From positions 1 to 7,452 of the forward strand of contig JANQKH010000807.1 of assembly GCA_028281215.1 (NCBI GenBank): a stretch of 7,452 nt of DNA, given 5' to 3'. The notes under the pieces were generated by a model. It searched no databases. It was not told where the DNA came from and saw only the letters and a list, made by a program, of their open reading frames with translations. The DNA is from Phycisphaeraceae bacterium. GTDB lineage: Bacteria > Planctomycetota > Phycisphaerae > Phycisphaerales > Phycisphaeraceae. Of this stretch, positions 1 to 6,012 are shown one piece after another; position 1 is the stretch's first letter, and each line of letters opens with the position of its first letter. A program made the position numbers and the translations under genes.

Positions 1-390
1 GAACAGATCGGCAAGATTTTCGGCACCGCGGCGACCCGCCTCGGTCGCGGCTCTCCCGTCCTTTCCGGTGAAGGCATCGCCGGCGGCTACAACAATAAGT
101 ATGTCACCTACCGTCACTACGCCATCGTCCGTCTCGGCGCCCGCAACGAACCGCGTCTGGCGACGATCGTTGTCAATGGCCGACCTGCCGTGATCATCTC
201 GCACGAAGACCTTTCGCTCGGTGCGTTGGGTGTGCGTCGCGAAGGCATTCTCGGCTACAGCCGTAAGAGCAGCGTGCGTTTGCTGACCAACATGGTTCTC
301 GCCGCGCATCAGAAACCGGGCGAAGCGAAGGACGGCAACAAGAACGTCACACAACCAACCCCTAATGGCAAAATCGCGGCGGCGAATTGA
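1..390 (+). CDS. DUF4159-like protein, C-terminal part (5' end outside window)
   Basis: An open frame runs from the first base to a TGA at 388-390 and gives the last 129 residues of a protein whose start lies to the left. The visible part holds a GGYNNKYVTYRHYAIVRLG stretch, then a VNGRPAVIISHEDLSLG strand-and-turn and REGILGYSRKSSVRLLTNMVLAA. This pattern (hydrophobic strand, S-x-E-D-L, then a GY segment and a helix containing N) resembles the end of DUF4159 domains, which in planctomycetes often sit in operons with MoxR ATPase, DUF58 and membrane-anchored BatA-like genes. None of those partners is visible here. The last 25 or so residues (KPGEAKDGNKNVTQ onward) are polar and look disordered. 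A strong terminator follows 28 bp after the stop, so this is probably the last gene of its transcript. The domain call is from memory of the family pattern and function is unknown; the frame itself is secure. Confidence 0.65.
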   Translation, partial: EQIGKIFGTAATRLGRGSPVLSGEGIAGGYNNKYVTYRHYAIVRLGARNEPRLATIVVNGRPAVIISHEDLSLGALGVRREGILGYSRKSSVRLLTNMVLAAHQKPGEAKDGNKNVTQPTPNGKIAAAN

Positions 391-418
391 TTGTCACACG
401 CACGAATCAAAATACTGT

Positions 419-447
419 AAGCCTCCGGCGTCGGCCGGAGGCTTTTT
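419..447 (+). terminator. Rho-independent terminator after the DUF4159-like gene
   Basis: The arms GCCTCCGGC (421-429) and GCCGGAGGC (434-442) are perfectly complementary around a 4-nt GTCG loop. The stem extends to 11 bp by pairing AA (419-420) with TT (443-444). A run of five T follows (443-447), then CTTT. It lies 28 bp after the stop at 390 and before the next gene on the same strand, so it should separate the two transcripts. Confidence 0.9.
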
Positions 448-568
448 CTTTGCTCGATTTAATGCGATTCACGAGCAGGCATCCCCGTGCACCGATTCCC
501 AATGTGACAATTCAAAACACCCGCCCCGCATTAAACTGTAGATGGCACACTCATGCGAGGGTTTTGCG
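448..568 (+). other. Intergenic leader before the beta-propeller gene
   Basis: This 121-bp stretch must contain the promoter of the gene at 569 if the terminator upstream is efficient. It is locally AT-richer than its surroundings (for example AATGTGACAATTCAAAA at 501-517 and ATTAAACTGTAGAT further on). A TTCAAA box at 511-516 followed after about 15 bp by TAAACT is the nearest to a sigma70 promoter I can find; the spacing is short and I do not treat it as a firm call. TGTGACAAT at 503-511 is the exact reverse complement of a 9-mer at 390-398. Confidence 0.3.
557..561 (+). promoter_or_regulatory. Ribosome binding site choosing the ATG at 569
   Basis: GAGGG ends 7 nt before the ATG at 569. 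The longer frame from the ATG at 542 would run through this site and place nine extra polar residues in front of an otherwise ordinary signal peptide, so the internal ATG is preferred. Confidence 0.7.
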
Positions 569-1855
569 ATGCGACAGGGAATCCCGATTCTCATCATGCT
601 TTGCGGGTTACACACCACATACGCCGCCGATTGGCCGAATTGGCGCGGGCCGAACCATGACGGCACAACCCAAGAAACATCAGGCTGGAATGGCAAAGCG
701 TGGCCGATCAAGGAGGCGTGGCGCACGCGCGTCGGGCTTGGCGGCAGTTCGCCCATTGTTGCCGATGGTTTTGTTTACACGCTGGGCAACGACGGCGAAA
801 AGGACATGCTCGTTTGCATCGACCCCAAGTCCGGCAAGGCGCAATGGCGGCAAACCTACGCCTGCCCGCCGTTCGGCCGCCACGCCGTCGGCGATCAAAG
901 CCAATATCGGGGCCCTTCGTCCACGCCCACGTTCGATGCAAAGACTGGTGTGCTATACACGCTGAGCACCGATGGTGACTTGAATGCATGGAACACCAAA
1001 GCGAAAGGAAAACGTATCTGGTCACTGAACCTTTATGAGTCATACGATGTCGGCCGGCGTCCGCAAGTGACCAAGCGGCGCAATTCACTTCGCGATTACG
1101 GTTACACCTCCGCGCCGTTCATTGATAACGATTGGCTGCTGGTCGAAGTCGGTGATGACGAAGGCACGGTCATGGCGTTTGATAAGAAAACGGGCAAGCA
1201 CATCTGGTCATCGCAGTTAAAAGACCCCGCCGGCCACACGGGTGGTCTCACGCCGATCGAGGTCGAGGGTATTCCCTGTGTCGCGGTGTTCACGGCTTAT
1301 CACGTCGCGGTGATCCGCCTCGACCGGGGCCACGAAGGTAAAACGCTGGCGAAATTTCCATGGCGTACGGACTACATCAACAGCATCGCATCGCTGACCG
1401 CCGTCGGCGATGAATTGATCGTCACGTCGAAATACAACCAGATGCGCACGGTCAAACTGAAAGTCACCAGTAAGGGCATGCAGCAAGTATGGGAGTGCAA
1501 GATCGCCGCGTCCGGGGTGTGCAGTCCGGTGGTGCTGGACAAACATGTTTACTTTGCTAACCGCGGTTTATGGTGTCTGAGTTTTGCCGACGGCGAGTTG
1601 AAAATGGACGGCGACCGTTTTGGCGACGCCGGCTCCTGTATCGTGACCGGTGACGGCCGCATCATTGTGTGGGCCAGCAACGGCGATCTCGTGCTCATCG
1701 AATCAATGGGCCGATCCGGCGGCGAATACAAAATCCTCGGCCAGAAGCGCAAGCTGTTTCGTTACACCGCTTGGCCTCATGTCGCTCTGGCTGACGGGCG
1801 GCTCTATTGCAAAGATCGCAGTGGGAACATGATTTGTTTCACCATTGAGAAGTGA
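569..1855 (+). CDS. Exported PQQ-type beta-propeller repeat protein
   Basis: This gene encodes 428 residues. Residues 1-19 form a short Sec signal peptide: MRQG, a hydrophobic core IPILIMLCGL, and a likely cut after TTYA-19. The mature protein opens with DWPNWRGPNHDG (21-32), the usual beginning of planctomycete PQQ_2/BamB-like proteins. Blade-like repeats follow, each ending in a tryptophan strand: AQWRQTY (91-97), KRIWSLNL (148-155), KHIWSSQL (210-217) and QQVWECKI (306-312). Strands of the type SPIVADGFVYTLG, SAPFIDNDWLLVEVG and SPVVLDKHVYFA alternate with aspartate-glycine turns such as DPKSGK and DKKTGK. I see no heme-binding CxxCH and no quinoprotein dehydrogenase cofactor residues that I can place, so a scaffolding or ligand-binding role is likelier than catalysis; BamB itself is much less similar. 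It is separated from upstream genes by a terminator and its 3' end abuts the opposite-strand oxidoreductase by 3 bp. The family is well supported; the function is unknown. Confidence 0.88.
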   Translation: MRQGIPILIMLCGLHTTYAADWPNWRGPNHDGTTQETSGWNGKAWPIKEAWRTRVGLGGSSPIVADGFVYTLGNDGEKDMLVCIDPKSGKAQWRQTYACPPFGRHAVGDQSQYRGPSSTPTFDAKTGVLYTLSTDGDLNAWNTKAKGKRIWSLNLYESYDVGRRPQVTKRRNSLRDYGYTSAPFIDNDWLLVEVGDDEGTVMAFDKKTGKHIWSSQLKDPAGHTGGLTPIEVEGIPCVAVFTAYHVAVIRLDRGHEGKTLAKFPWRTDYINSIASLTAVGDELIVTSKYNQMRTVKLKVTSKGMQQVWECKIAASGVCSPVVLDKHVYFANRGLWCLSFADGELKMDGDRFGDAGSCIVTGDGRIIVWASNGDLVLIESMGRSGGEYKILGQKRKLFRYTAWPHVALADGRLYCKDRSGNMICFTIEK

Positions 1856-1858
1856 AGG

Positions 1859-2911
1859 CTACTCGCTCACCCATTTTAGACCCGCTGAGTGCCGCCACTT
1901 GTCGATCGCGTGCATGTTGCTGACCGAGTCGGCCCATGTATGTGCGGGCGCTGGCGGCTGGCGATTCGGGATGTGTTTCTGCACCGTTTCGACTTCGAGG
2001 ATGTATTGATCGGTATCGTCGTCGATGGTGATCACTTCCGCGTCGTCACCGCGATGGATTTCGATGCGAAGGCATTCGTGGGCGAACCAGGGATCGGGGA
2101 TTTTGATTGTGCCGGTGTCGCCGTAGATGAAGAACGTGCGGTCGCACCACGCATTCATACCGCACGCCAGGGACGCGATGATGTCGCGTTCGCCGTCCTT
2201 ATTGGCGAACTTTACCGCCGCGGACGCCATCAGATCGACAAACCCTCCACTGCCGGCCGGTTGAAAAAACGCCGCGCTGCCGTTCACCTCGATCGGGTCG
2301 GCAAACGGCTTATCGGTGACGGTGCCGGCAATCAACCGACTCAGTGACAGGCCGTAGCAGCCGACGTCCATGATCGATCCGCCGCCCATGTGGTTGTAGA
2401 GCCGAACGTCGCCGCCGGGCTTGATGCGCTCGGCGTCCATGCCAAAACTGAACGCCGATTGAATCAGCCTGATCGTGCCGATCGCGTTGTTTTTCAGCAG
2501 TTCGACAAGTTCCGCCGTTTGCGGATGACAGCGGTACATGAACGCTTCCATAAAGAAGACATCGTGCCGGCGCACCGTGTTGATGACGGTTTCGGCTTCG
2601 GCGCCGGTCATGGCCATCGGTTTTTCGCAGAGAATGTGTTTGCCGGCTTCGGCGCATTTGATCGACCACGGCGCGTGCAGGTTGTTGGGGAGTGAGATGT
2701 AAACCACATCAACGTCATCGGCGTTGACCACGCCTTCGTAGCTGTCGAATCGTCCGGGCACGTTCCACGTTTCACCGAAAGTGTCTGCCGAGGCCTGCGA
2801 TCGGCTGCCGACTGCGACCAATTCGTTGTCCGGAGCGTCCTTGATCGCACCTGCAAGACGGGCGGCGATTCGCCCCGTGCCCAGGATGCCCCATCGCAAT
2901 GTGTCACTCAT
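1859..2911 (-). CDS. Gfo/Idh/MocA family NAD(P)-dependent oxidoreductase
   Basis: The 350-residue protein has the usual size and two-domain layout of this family. The N-terminal Rossmann fold shows the dinucleotide-binding turn WGILGTGRIA (7-16). SLPNNLHAPW (73-82) and CEKPMAM (95-101, catalytic-type lysine K97) follow, then EAFMYRCHPQ (122-131), a segment typical of the dihydrodiol dehydrogenase / xylose dehydrogenase / anhydrofructose reductase branch. In the C-terminal substrate domain, GGGSIMDVGCY (176-186) carries the D182 and Y186 expected near the active site. It should oxidise or reduce a sugar or polyol hydroxyl/keto group in the cytoplasm; the substrate is not predictable. The frame is open to 2947, but ATG at 2911 fits the family N-terminus and has AAAGGGA 7 nt upstream. 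It is divergent from the symporter with a shared 133-bp region, which suggests common control. No signal peptide is seen, unlike the secreted Tat-dependent members common in planctomycetes. Confidence 0.93.
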   Translation of the reverse strand: MSDTLRWGILGTGRIAARLAGAIKDAPDNELVAVGSRSQASADTFGETWNVPGRFDSYEGVVNADDVDVVYISLPNNLHAPWSIKCAEAGKHILCEKPMAMTGAEAETVINTVRRHDVFFMEAFMYRCHPQTAELVELLKNNAIGTIRLIQSAFSFGMDAERIKPGGDVRLYNHMGGGSIMDVGCYGLSLSRLIAGTVTDKPFADPIEVNGSAAFFQPAGSGGFVDLMASAAVKFANKDGERDIIASLACGMNAWCDRTFFIYGDTGTIKIPDPWFAHECLRIEIHRGDDAEVITIDDDTDQYILEVETVQKHIPNRQPPAPAHTWADSVSNMHAIDKWRHSAGLKWVSE

Positions 2912-2918
2912 ATCAACG

Positions 2919-2925
2919 TCCCTTT
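2919..2925 (-). promoter_or_regulatory. Ribosome binding site choosing the oxidoreductase start at 2911
   Basis: On the minus strand AAAGGGA lies 7 nt before the ATG at 2911. The longer open frame (from 2947) would add 12 residues ahead of the Rossmann fold and translate through this site, so the internal start is chosen. Confidence 0.65.
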
Positions 2926-2930
2926 GGCCG

Positions 2931-2954
2931 CCGACACCATTTGCCAAGTGTCGG
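2931..2954. promoter_or_regulatory. Inverted repeat, candidate operator in the divergent region
   Basis: CCGACAC (2931-2937) and GTGTCGG (2948-2954) are perfect 7-bp complements around a 10-nt spacer, CATTTGCCAA. The centre-to-centre distance is 17 bp, roughly one and a half helical turns. The element lies between the divergent oxidoreductase and symporter genes, 19 bp from the former's start codon and about 90 bp from the latter's. It fits a dimeric regulator site, but no regulator gene is present in the window and the repeat is short, so the call is tentative. Confidence 0.35.
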
Positions 2955-2968
2955 GCGGGGCCTTAGAT
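2941..2968 (+). promoter_or_regulatory. Possible sigma70-like promoter for the symporter
   Basis: TTGCCA (2941-2946) matches five of six bases of a -35 box and is followed after 16 bp by TTAGAT (2963-2968), which matches TATAAT at three positions. The -35 box sits inside the spacer of the inverted repeat at 2931-2954, so a protein bound there would block it. Planctomycete promoters are poorly characterised and the -10 match is weak. Confidence 0.22.
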
Positions 2969-3034
2969 TCCTGCATTCGTGATTCTCAGGTTCCTCGGCG
3001 GGCGAACACCTTATCCGATTCGCCGCCCCTTCGC

Positions 3035-3039
3035 AGGAG
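3035..3039 (+). promoter_or_regulatory. Ribosome binding site choosing the symporter start at 3045
   Basis: AGGAG is 5 nt upstream of the ATG at 3045, a near-ideal Shine-Dalgarno. The frame is open back to a GTG at 2979, but that would add 22 arginine- and proline-rich residues without family resemblance. Confidence 0.8.
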
Positions 3040-3044
3040 CGGGC

Positions 3045-4970
3045 ATGGGCATTCTTCAACCCATCGATTTCATCATTTTCTTCGCGTCACTGCTCGGCGT
3101 GATGGCCCTCGGACTCTGGGCCGGCCGCAAGGAAGACAACAGTGAAGACTACTACCTTGCCGGTCGATCAACGCGATGGTGGGGTGTCGCCGGTTCGATC
3201 TTCGGTTCCAACATTTCCGCCAATCACCTGGTCGGCATGATGGGTGTTGGTTTTGCGCTCGGCTTCGTGGAAAGCCACTTTGAGATCAGCGCCATCGCCG
3301 GCCTGCTTCTATTGTGCTACGGCTTCCTGCCGATGTACCGCAAGCTGCGCGTCTACACGCTCAGCGAATATCTCAGCCGGCGCTACGGCGATTCCAGCCG
3401 TGTCGCTTATGCCGTCATCATGGTGGTGATCATCGTGTTTGTGATGATGGTGCCAGCGTTTTACATCGGTTCGCGCACGGTGAATATTCTTTTGGTTGAC
3501 CAAGCTGAGATTCAGGCAGTGGTGGATTCCGGCGGCGCGCAGAAAGTGGAGGTCGACCAAGGCTACTACAACCTGGGCATCCTCATCATGGCGCTGGTCA
3601 CCGGCACGTACACGATTGTCGGCGGCCTCAAAGCCGTCATCGTGACCGACGTGATTCAGTCGCTGCTCATGTTGCTCGCGGCGATCATTGTCTGCATCTT
3701 CACGTTCAGCCAACCGGAGATCGGGGGGTGGGCGAACCTGCGCGAAATGGATTCCGGCGGACAGGGCAAGGATCTGGTCAAACTCTACCTGCCCAGCGAT
3801 CATCCCAAGCGACCATGGACCGGCATGCTGTCCGGCCTGATGATCCTGCACTTCTATTATTGGGGCACCAACCAGTTCATCGTGCAACGCGCGCTGGCGG
3901 CGAAGTCCGACCGCGAAGCACGCATCGGCATCATCACCGCAGGCTTCTTCAAACTGCTCATCCCATTTATTTCCATCGGTACGGGCATCGCCGCGTTCTA
4001 TCTGTTCAAACAGAAAATGCCGGGCGTGACGCTCGATGGTGACACGGCATTCCCGATGCTGATGCGCGAAGTGATTTCGCCGGCGATGGCAGGGCTGGTC
4101 GGCCTTGTCGCCGCCGGGTTAATTGGCGCGATCCTCTCCAGCGTCGACTCGATGATGAACAGTGCGTCGACCATTCTCACATTCGACATTTACAAGCGCT
4201 ACATCAACCCCGAGGCGAGTGAGAAAAACCTCGTTTTCGTCGGTCGCGCGATCATTGCCGGGCTTGTCGTGCTGTCGGCGTTCCTGACCATTGTGATCAT
4301 GGACCCGAATACGAAGGAGAATTTTTTCAACTATGTCGCGTCGCATCAAAGCCGACTGGTCGCGGGTTTGGTTGTCGCGTTCGGTATGGGCATGCTTTGG
4401 AAGCGAGGCACGGCGGCGGCGGGGGTGACGGCAATCATTGCCGGCGTGGTGTTCTCCTACGTGCTTCCGCCGGTTTACGAAAATACCCTCGGCGCGGATC
4501 CGGCATGGTCGGCGATGTTCGGGACGCAGTTGAACTTCTTCCACAGCGTGGCGGTCGCCGCGGTGTTGACGTTGATTGTGTACGTCGTGGTCAGTTTGTG
4601 TACGAAACCGGACGCCGAAAAATCACAGTTAACATGGACGGGACTCGGTGGGCGAACAATAGGGGAGATGCAACACGTAATCATCGCCATCGTGGCATCG
4701 CTCGCGGTTTATGGTTTGATCGCCTTGCTCATCGTGCCGGGTGGATTGCCCGTGCCCGGATCGCCGCAGGAGACGGGCATTCTGCCGCCGATCATCGGTG
4801 CGTTGCTCGCCGCCGGCTGGACGTGGGCGCTGTTCCTACGCTCGGCGTGGACGAACATGAAACGTGAAGGCGTTGCCGAACTTTCTGCCAGCACGCTGGT
4901 CAAAGAAGACCGGTTCTGGGGTGGCCTGCTCGCGGCGTGTGCGATTTATATGCTGTTCTACTTTGTGTGA
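3045..4970 (+). CDS. Sodium:solute symporter (SSS family, SLC5-like)
   Basis: This 641-residue inner-membrane protein has roughly 14 to 15 hydrophobic segments. Family landmarks appear in order: DNSEDYYLAGRST (31-43) after the first helix; GSNISANHLVG (54-64) in the broken helix of the transport core; GGLKAVIVTDVIQ (193-205); WGTNQFIVQRALAAKS (273-288); and GAILSSVDSMMNSASTI (361-377). Compared with the Vibrio galactose symporter vSGLT from memory, the sodium-site residues A361, S364 and S365 correspond to A362, S365 and S366 here, and I65 to I57, while A62 becomes G54. Sodium-coupled transport is therefore likely. The sugar-binding Q69 position reads as H61, so the substrate may not be galactose; polyols, other sugars or acids are possible. 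The C-terminal part beyond residue 520 adds a loop and about three more helices (542-566, 577-598, 624-640). The gene is divergent from the oxidoreductase and convergent with the isomerase, in keeping with uptake of their substrate. Confidence 0.95.
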   Translation: MGILQPIDFIIFFASLLGVMALGLWAGRKEDNSEDYYLAGRSTRWWGVAGSIFGSNISANHLVGMMGVGFALGFVESHFEISAIAGLLLLCYGFLPMYRKLRVYTLSEYLSRRYGDSSRVAYAVIMVVIIVFVMMVPAFYIGSRTVNILLVDQAEIQAVVDSGGAQKVEVDQGYYNLGILIMALVTGTYTIVGGLKAVIVTDVIQSLLMLLAAIIVCIFTFSQPEIGGWANLREMDSGGQGKDLVKLYLPSDHPKRPWTGMLSGLMILHFYYWGTNQFIVQRALAAKSDREARIGIITAGFFKLLIPFISIGTGIAAFYLFKQKMPGVTLDGDTAFPMLMREVISPAMAGLVGLVAAGLIGAILSSVDSMMNSASTILTFDIYKRYINPEASEKNLVFVGRAIIAGLVVLSAFLTIVIMDPNTKENFFNYVASHQSRLVAGLVVAFGMGMLWKRGTAAAGVTAIIAGVVFSYVLPPVYENTLGADPAWSAMFGTQLNFFHSVAVAAVLTLIVYVVVSLCTKPDAEKSQLTWTGLGGRTIGEMQHVIIAIVASLAVYGLIALLIVPGGLPVPGSPQETGILPPIIGALLAAGWTWALFLRSAWTNMKREGVAELSASTLVKEDRFWGGLLAACAIYMLFYFV

Positions 4971-4999
4971 TGATGCGGCAATGTATGTAGTGTCTATGT

Positions 5000-5081
5000 C
5001 GTCATTCCTGCGAAGGCAGGACGCCATTGGTTGTTGATTGGCGCTTCAAATCCGTGGATTCCCGTCTGCGCGGGATTGACG
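5000..5081. repeat. Palindromic intergenic repeat-like element with inverted ends
   Basis: The ends at 5000-5021 and 5060-5081 are inverted copies matching at 17 of 22 positions. Each end folds on itself: TCCTGC/GCAGGA (5006-5011 with 5016-5021) and TCCCG/CGGGA (5060-5064 with 5071-5075). A middle hairpin CGCCA/TGGCG (5022-5026 with 5039-5043) lies between. Relative to the left arm, the right arm swaps a T-A pair for C-G, a compensatory change. The hairpin units resemble the ATTCCC-N8-GGGAAT class of dispersed repeats known as dRS3 in Neisseria and similar units in other bacteria; the right unit (5058-5077) differs from that pattern at one base. It occupies most of the 124-bp gap between two convergent genes. 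It might limit read-through in both directions, although neither hairpin has a T tract. No second copy is visible in this window, so repeat status is inferred from form. Confidence 0.6.
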
Positions 5082-5094
5082 CAGGTCAGTGTTT

Positions 5095-5928
5095 TTACCC
5101 GTTTTCGAAGTACTCGCGCATGCGATCCATGCCGACTTTCAACACATCGTCAGGATCCTTCGCCCACAGATCCTGGTTGAACAGTTCAAGACTGACCGTG
5201 CCGTTGCGCTGATCGTAGCCTTTGTCTCGGAGCAGTTGGACCTCGGCGTGCAGATCGATCACGCCATCGCCGGGCATGACACGGTCGGGATCGGTCATCT
5301 GTCCGCGAGGCTTGCCGTCGCGCGAACGCTCCGGTCCGTCGTCAAAGTGATAGTGCGCAATTCGTTCCACGGGAATCGCCTGCCAGACTTCCAGTGACGA
5401 ATGGCTGTTCCACGTGTGAAATGCGTCGGGAATGATGGTCGCATCGTCATCCAGCGAAGCTTCGACAATCTCCCACGCCTGCTCCAGTTTGGACACCGAA
5501 CGGAAAAAACTGATGTACTCCATGATCGGTTTGCAGCCGACTTGCCGACCGAGTTGCAACAAATCCCGATACCTCGCGGTAATCTGACTGATGTCACACT
5601 CGGCGCGCGGCGGGGTGGCGACGATGTAAGGCGAACCCAGCCGCGCGGCCAATTCCATTCGGCGTTTCGCTTCGTCCAGATGCAGGTGGTATTCCTCCGG
5701 GATCGACTCCCCCCAGCCGCGCAATGCGATGGTGCTCGGCACGATCAAACCCTCATCGGCGATCGCTTTTTCGACGTCGCGCACTTCGCCGCCACGGCCG
5801 ATGTGTTCGTACACATCGTTGATCCACAATTCGATCCCTGCGAAACCATGTTGGCCGGCAAGTTTGACTTTGTCGAGCAACGGGGTGGGTTTGATCGTGC
5901 TGGTGTTGAGGCAAAGGGTAAATGGCAT
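5095..5928 (-). CDS. IolI-like sugar isomerase/epimerase, AP endonuclease family 2 TIM barrel
   Basis: This 277-residue protein matches the usual size of xylose-isomerase-like TIM-barrel enzymes (Pfam AP_endonuc_2). The N-terminal strand is MPFTLCLNTSTI, followed by HGFAGIELWIND (27-38). Candidate divalent-metal ligands are E137 (PIMEYISF), D168 (IIPDAFHTWN), H194 (AHYHFDD) and E248 (VSLELFNQDLW). The stretch MTDPDRVMPGDGVIDL (211-226) and the SLELFN strand correspond closely, from memory, to TDEDRVWPGQGAIDL and SVELF in Bacillus subtilis IolI, the 2-keto-myo-inositol isomerase, which has almost the same length (278). The reaction is probably isomerisation or epimerisation of an unphosphorylated keto sugar or inosose in the cytoplasm; the exact substrate is open. 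It follows the sulfatase on the same strand after 84 bp, suggesting one transcript. The start has only a weak GGA upstream, but the family N-terminus begins there. Related 3-keto-sugar enzymes are an alternative, though no DUF1080 hydrolase is present. Confidence 0.88.
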   Translation of the reverse strand: MPFTLCLNTSTIKPTPLLDKVKLAGQHGFAGIELWINDVYEHIGRGGEVRDVEKAIADEGLIVPSTIALRGWGESIPEEYHLHLDEAKRRMELAARLGSPYIVATPPRAECDISQITARYRDLLQLGRQVGCKPIMEYISFFRSVSKLEQAWEIVEASLDDDATIIPDAFHTWNSHSSLEVWQAIPVERIAHYHFDDGPERSRDGKPRGQMTDPDRVMPGDGVIDLHAEVQLLRDKGYDQRNGTVSLELFNQDLWAKDPDDVLKVGMDRMREYFENG

Positions 5929-6012
5929 CGTGGGTCCAATGCGTAAGGTGAAAAGTGCAAGTAGGGTGGTGCTGCCCTGCAGGAATCACGGCGGCGATTG
6001 CCCAATATTCAT
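5929..6012 (-). other. Gap between sulfatase and isomerase genes, with a stem-loop
   Basis: The 84-bp spacer contains an imperfect stem-loop at 5961-5980 (GTAGGG... with ...CCCTGC, seven pairs including two G-T wobbles) and the 8-bp palindrome CCTGCAGG at 5976-5983. There is no T tract on either strand, so I see no intrinsic terminator and no clear promoter. Co-transcription of the two genes is likely but the gap is long enough to hold a second promoter. Confidence 0.3.

Noticed and set aside
542..568. Nine-residue N-terminal extension of the beta-propeller protein from the ATG at 542.
   Set aside because: The ribosome binding site at 557-561 and the signal peptide both place the start at 569.
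387..965. A 192-codon open frame on the plus strand overlapping the beta-propeller gene start.
   Set aside because: It runs through the terminator hairpin, is rich in arginine, proline and alanine in the manner of an out-of-frame GC-rich translation, and overlaps a gene with clear family motifs in another frame.
3309..3887. A 192-codon open frame antisense to the symporter.
   Set aside because: Its histidine- and aspartate-rich translation mirrors the hydrophobic codons of the symporter on the opposite strand; it shows no domain and lies wholly inside a well-supported gene.
4999..5082. A CRISPR repeat or insertion-sequence remnant.
   Set aside because: There is only one inverted pair, with no regular direct repeats or spacers and no transposase fragment; the palindromic-repeat description fits better.
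4971..5094. An intrinsic terminator for the symporter or the isomerase.
   Set aside because: Hairpins are present but none is followed by a T tract on the relevant strand, so I list the structure as a repeat-like element only.
5027..5212. A 61-codon open frame on the plus strand covering the palindromic element.
   Set aside because: It starts inside the repeat, overlaps the 3' end of the isomerase in antisense and has no ribosome binding site or recognisable motif.
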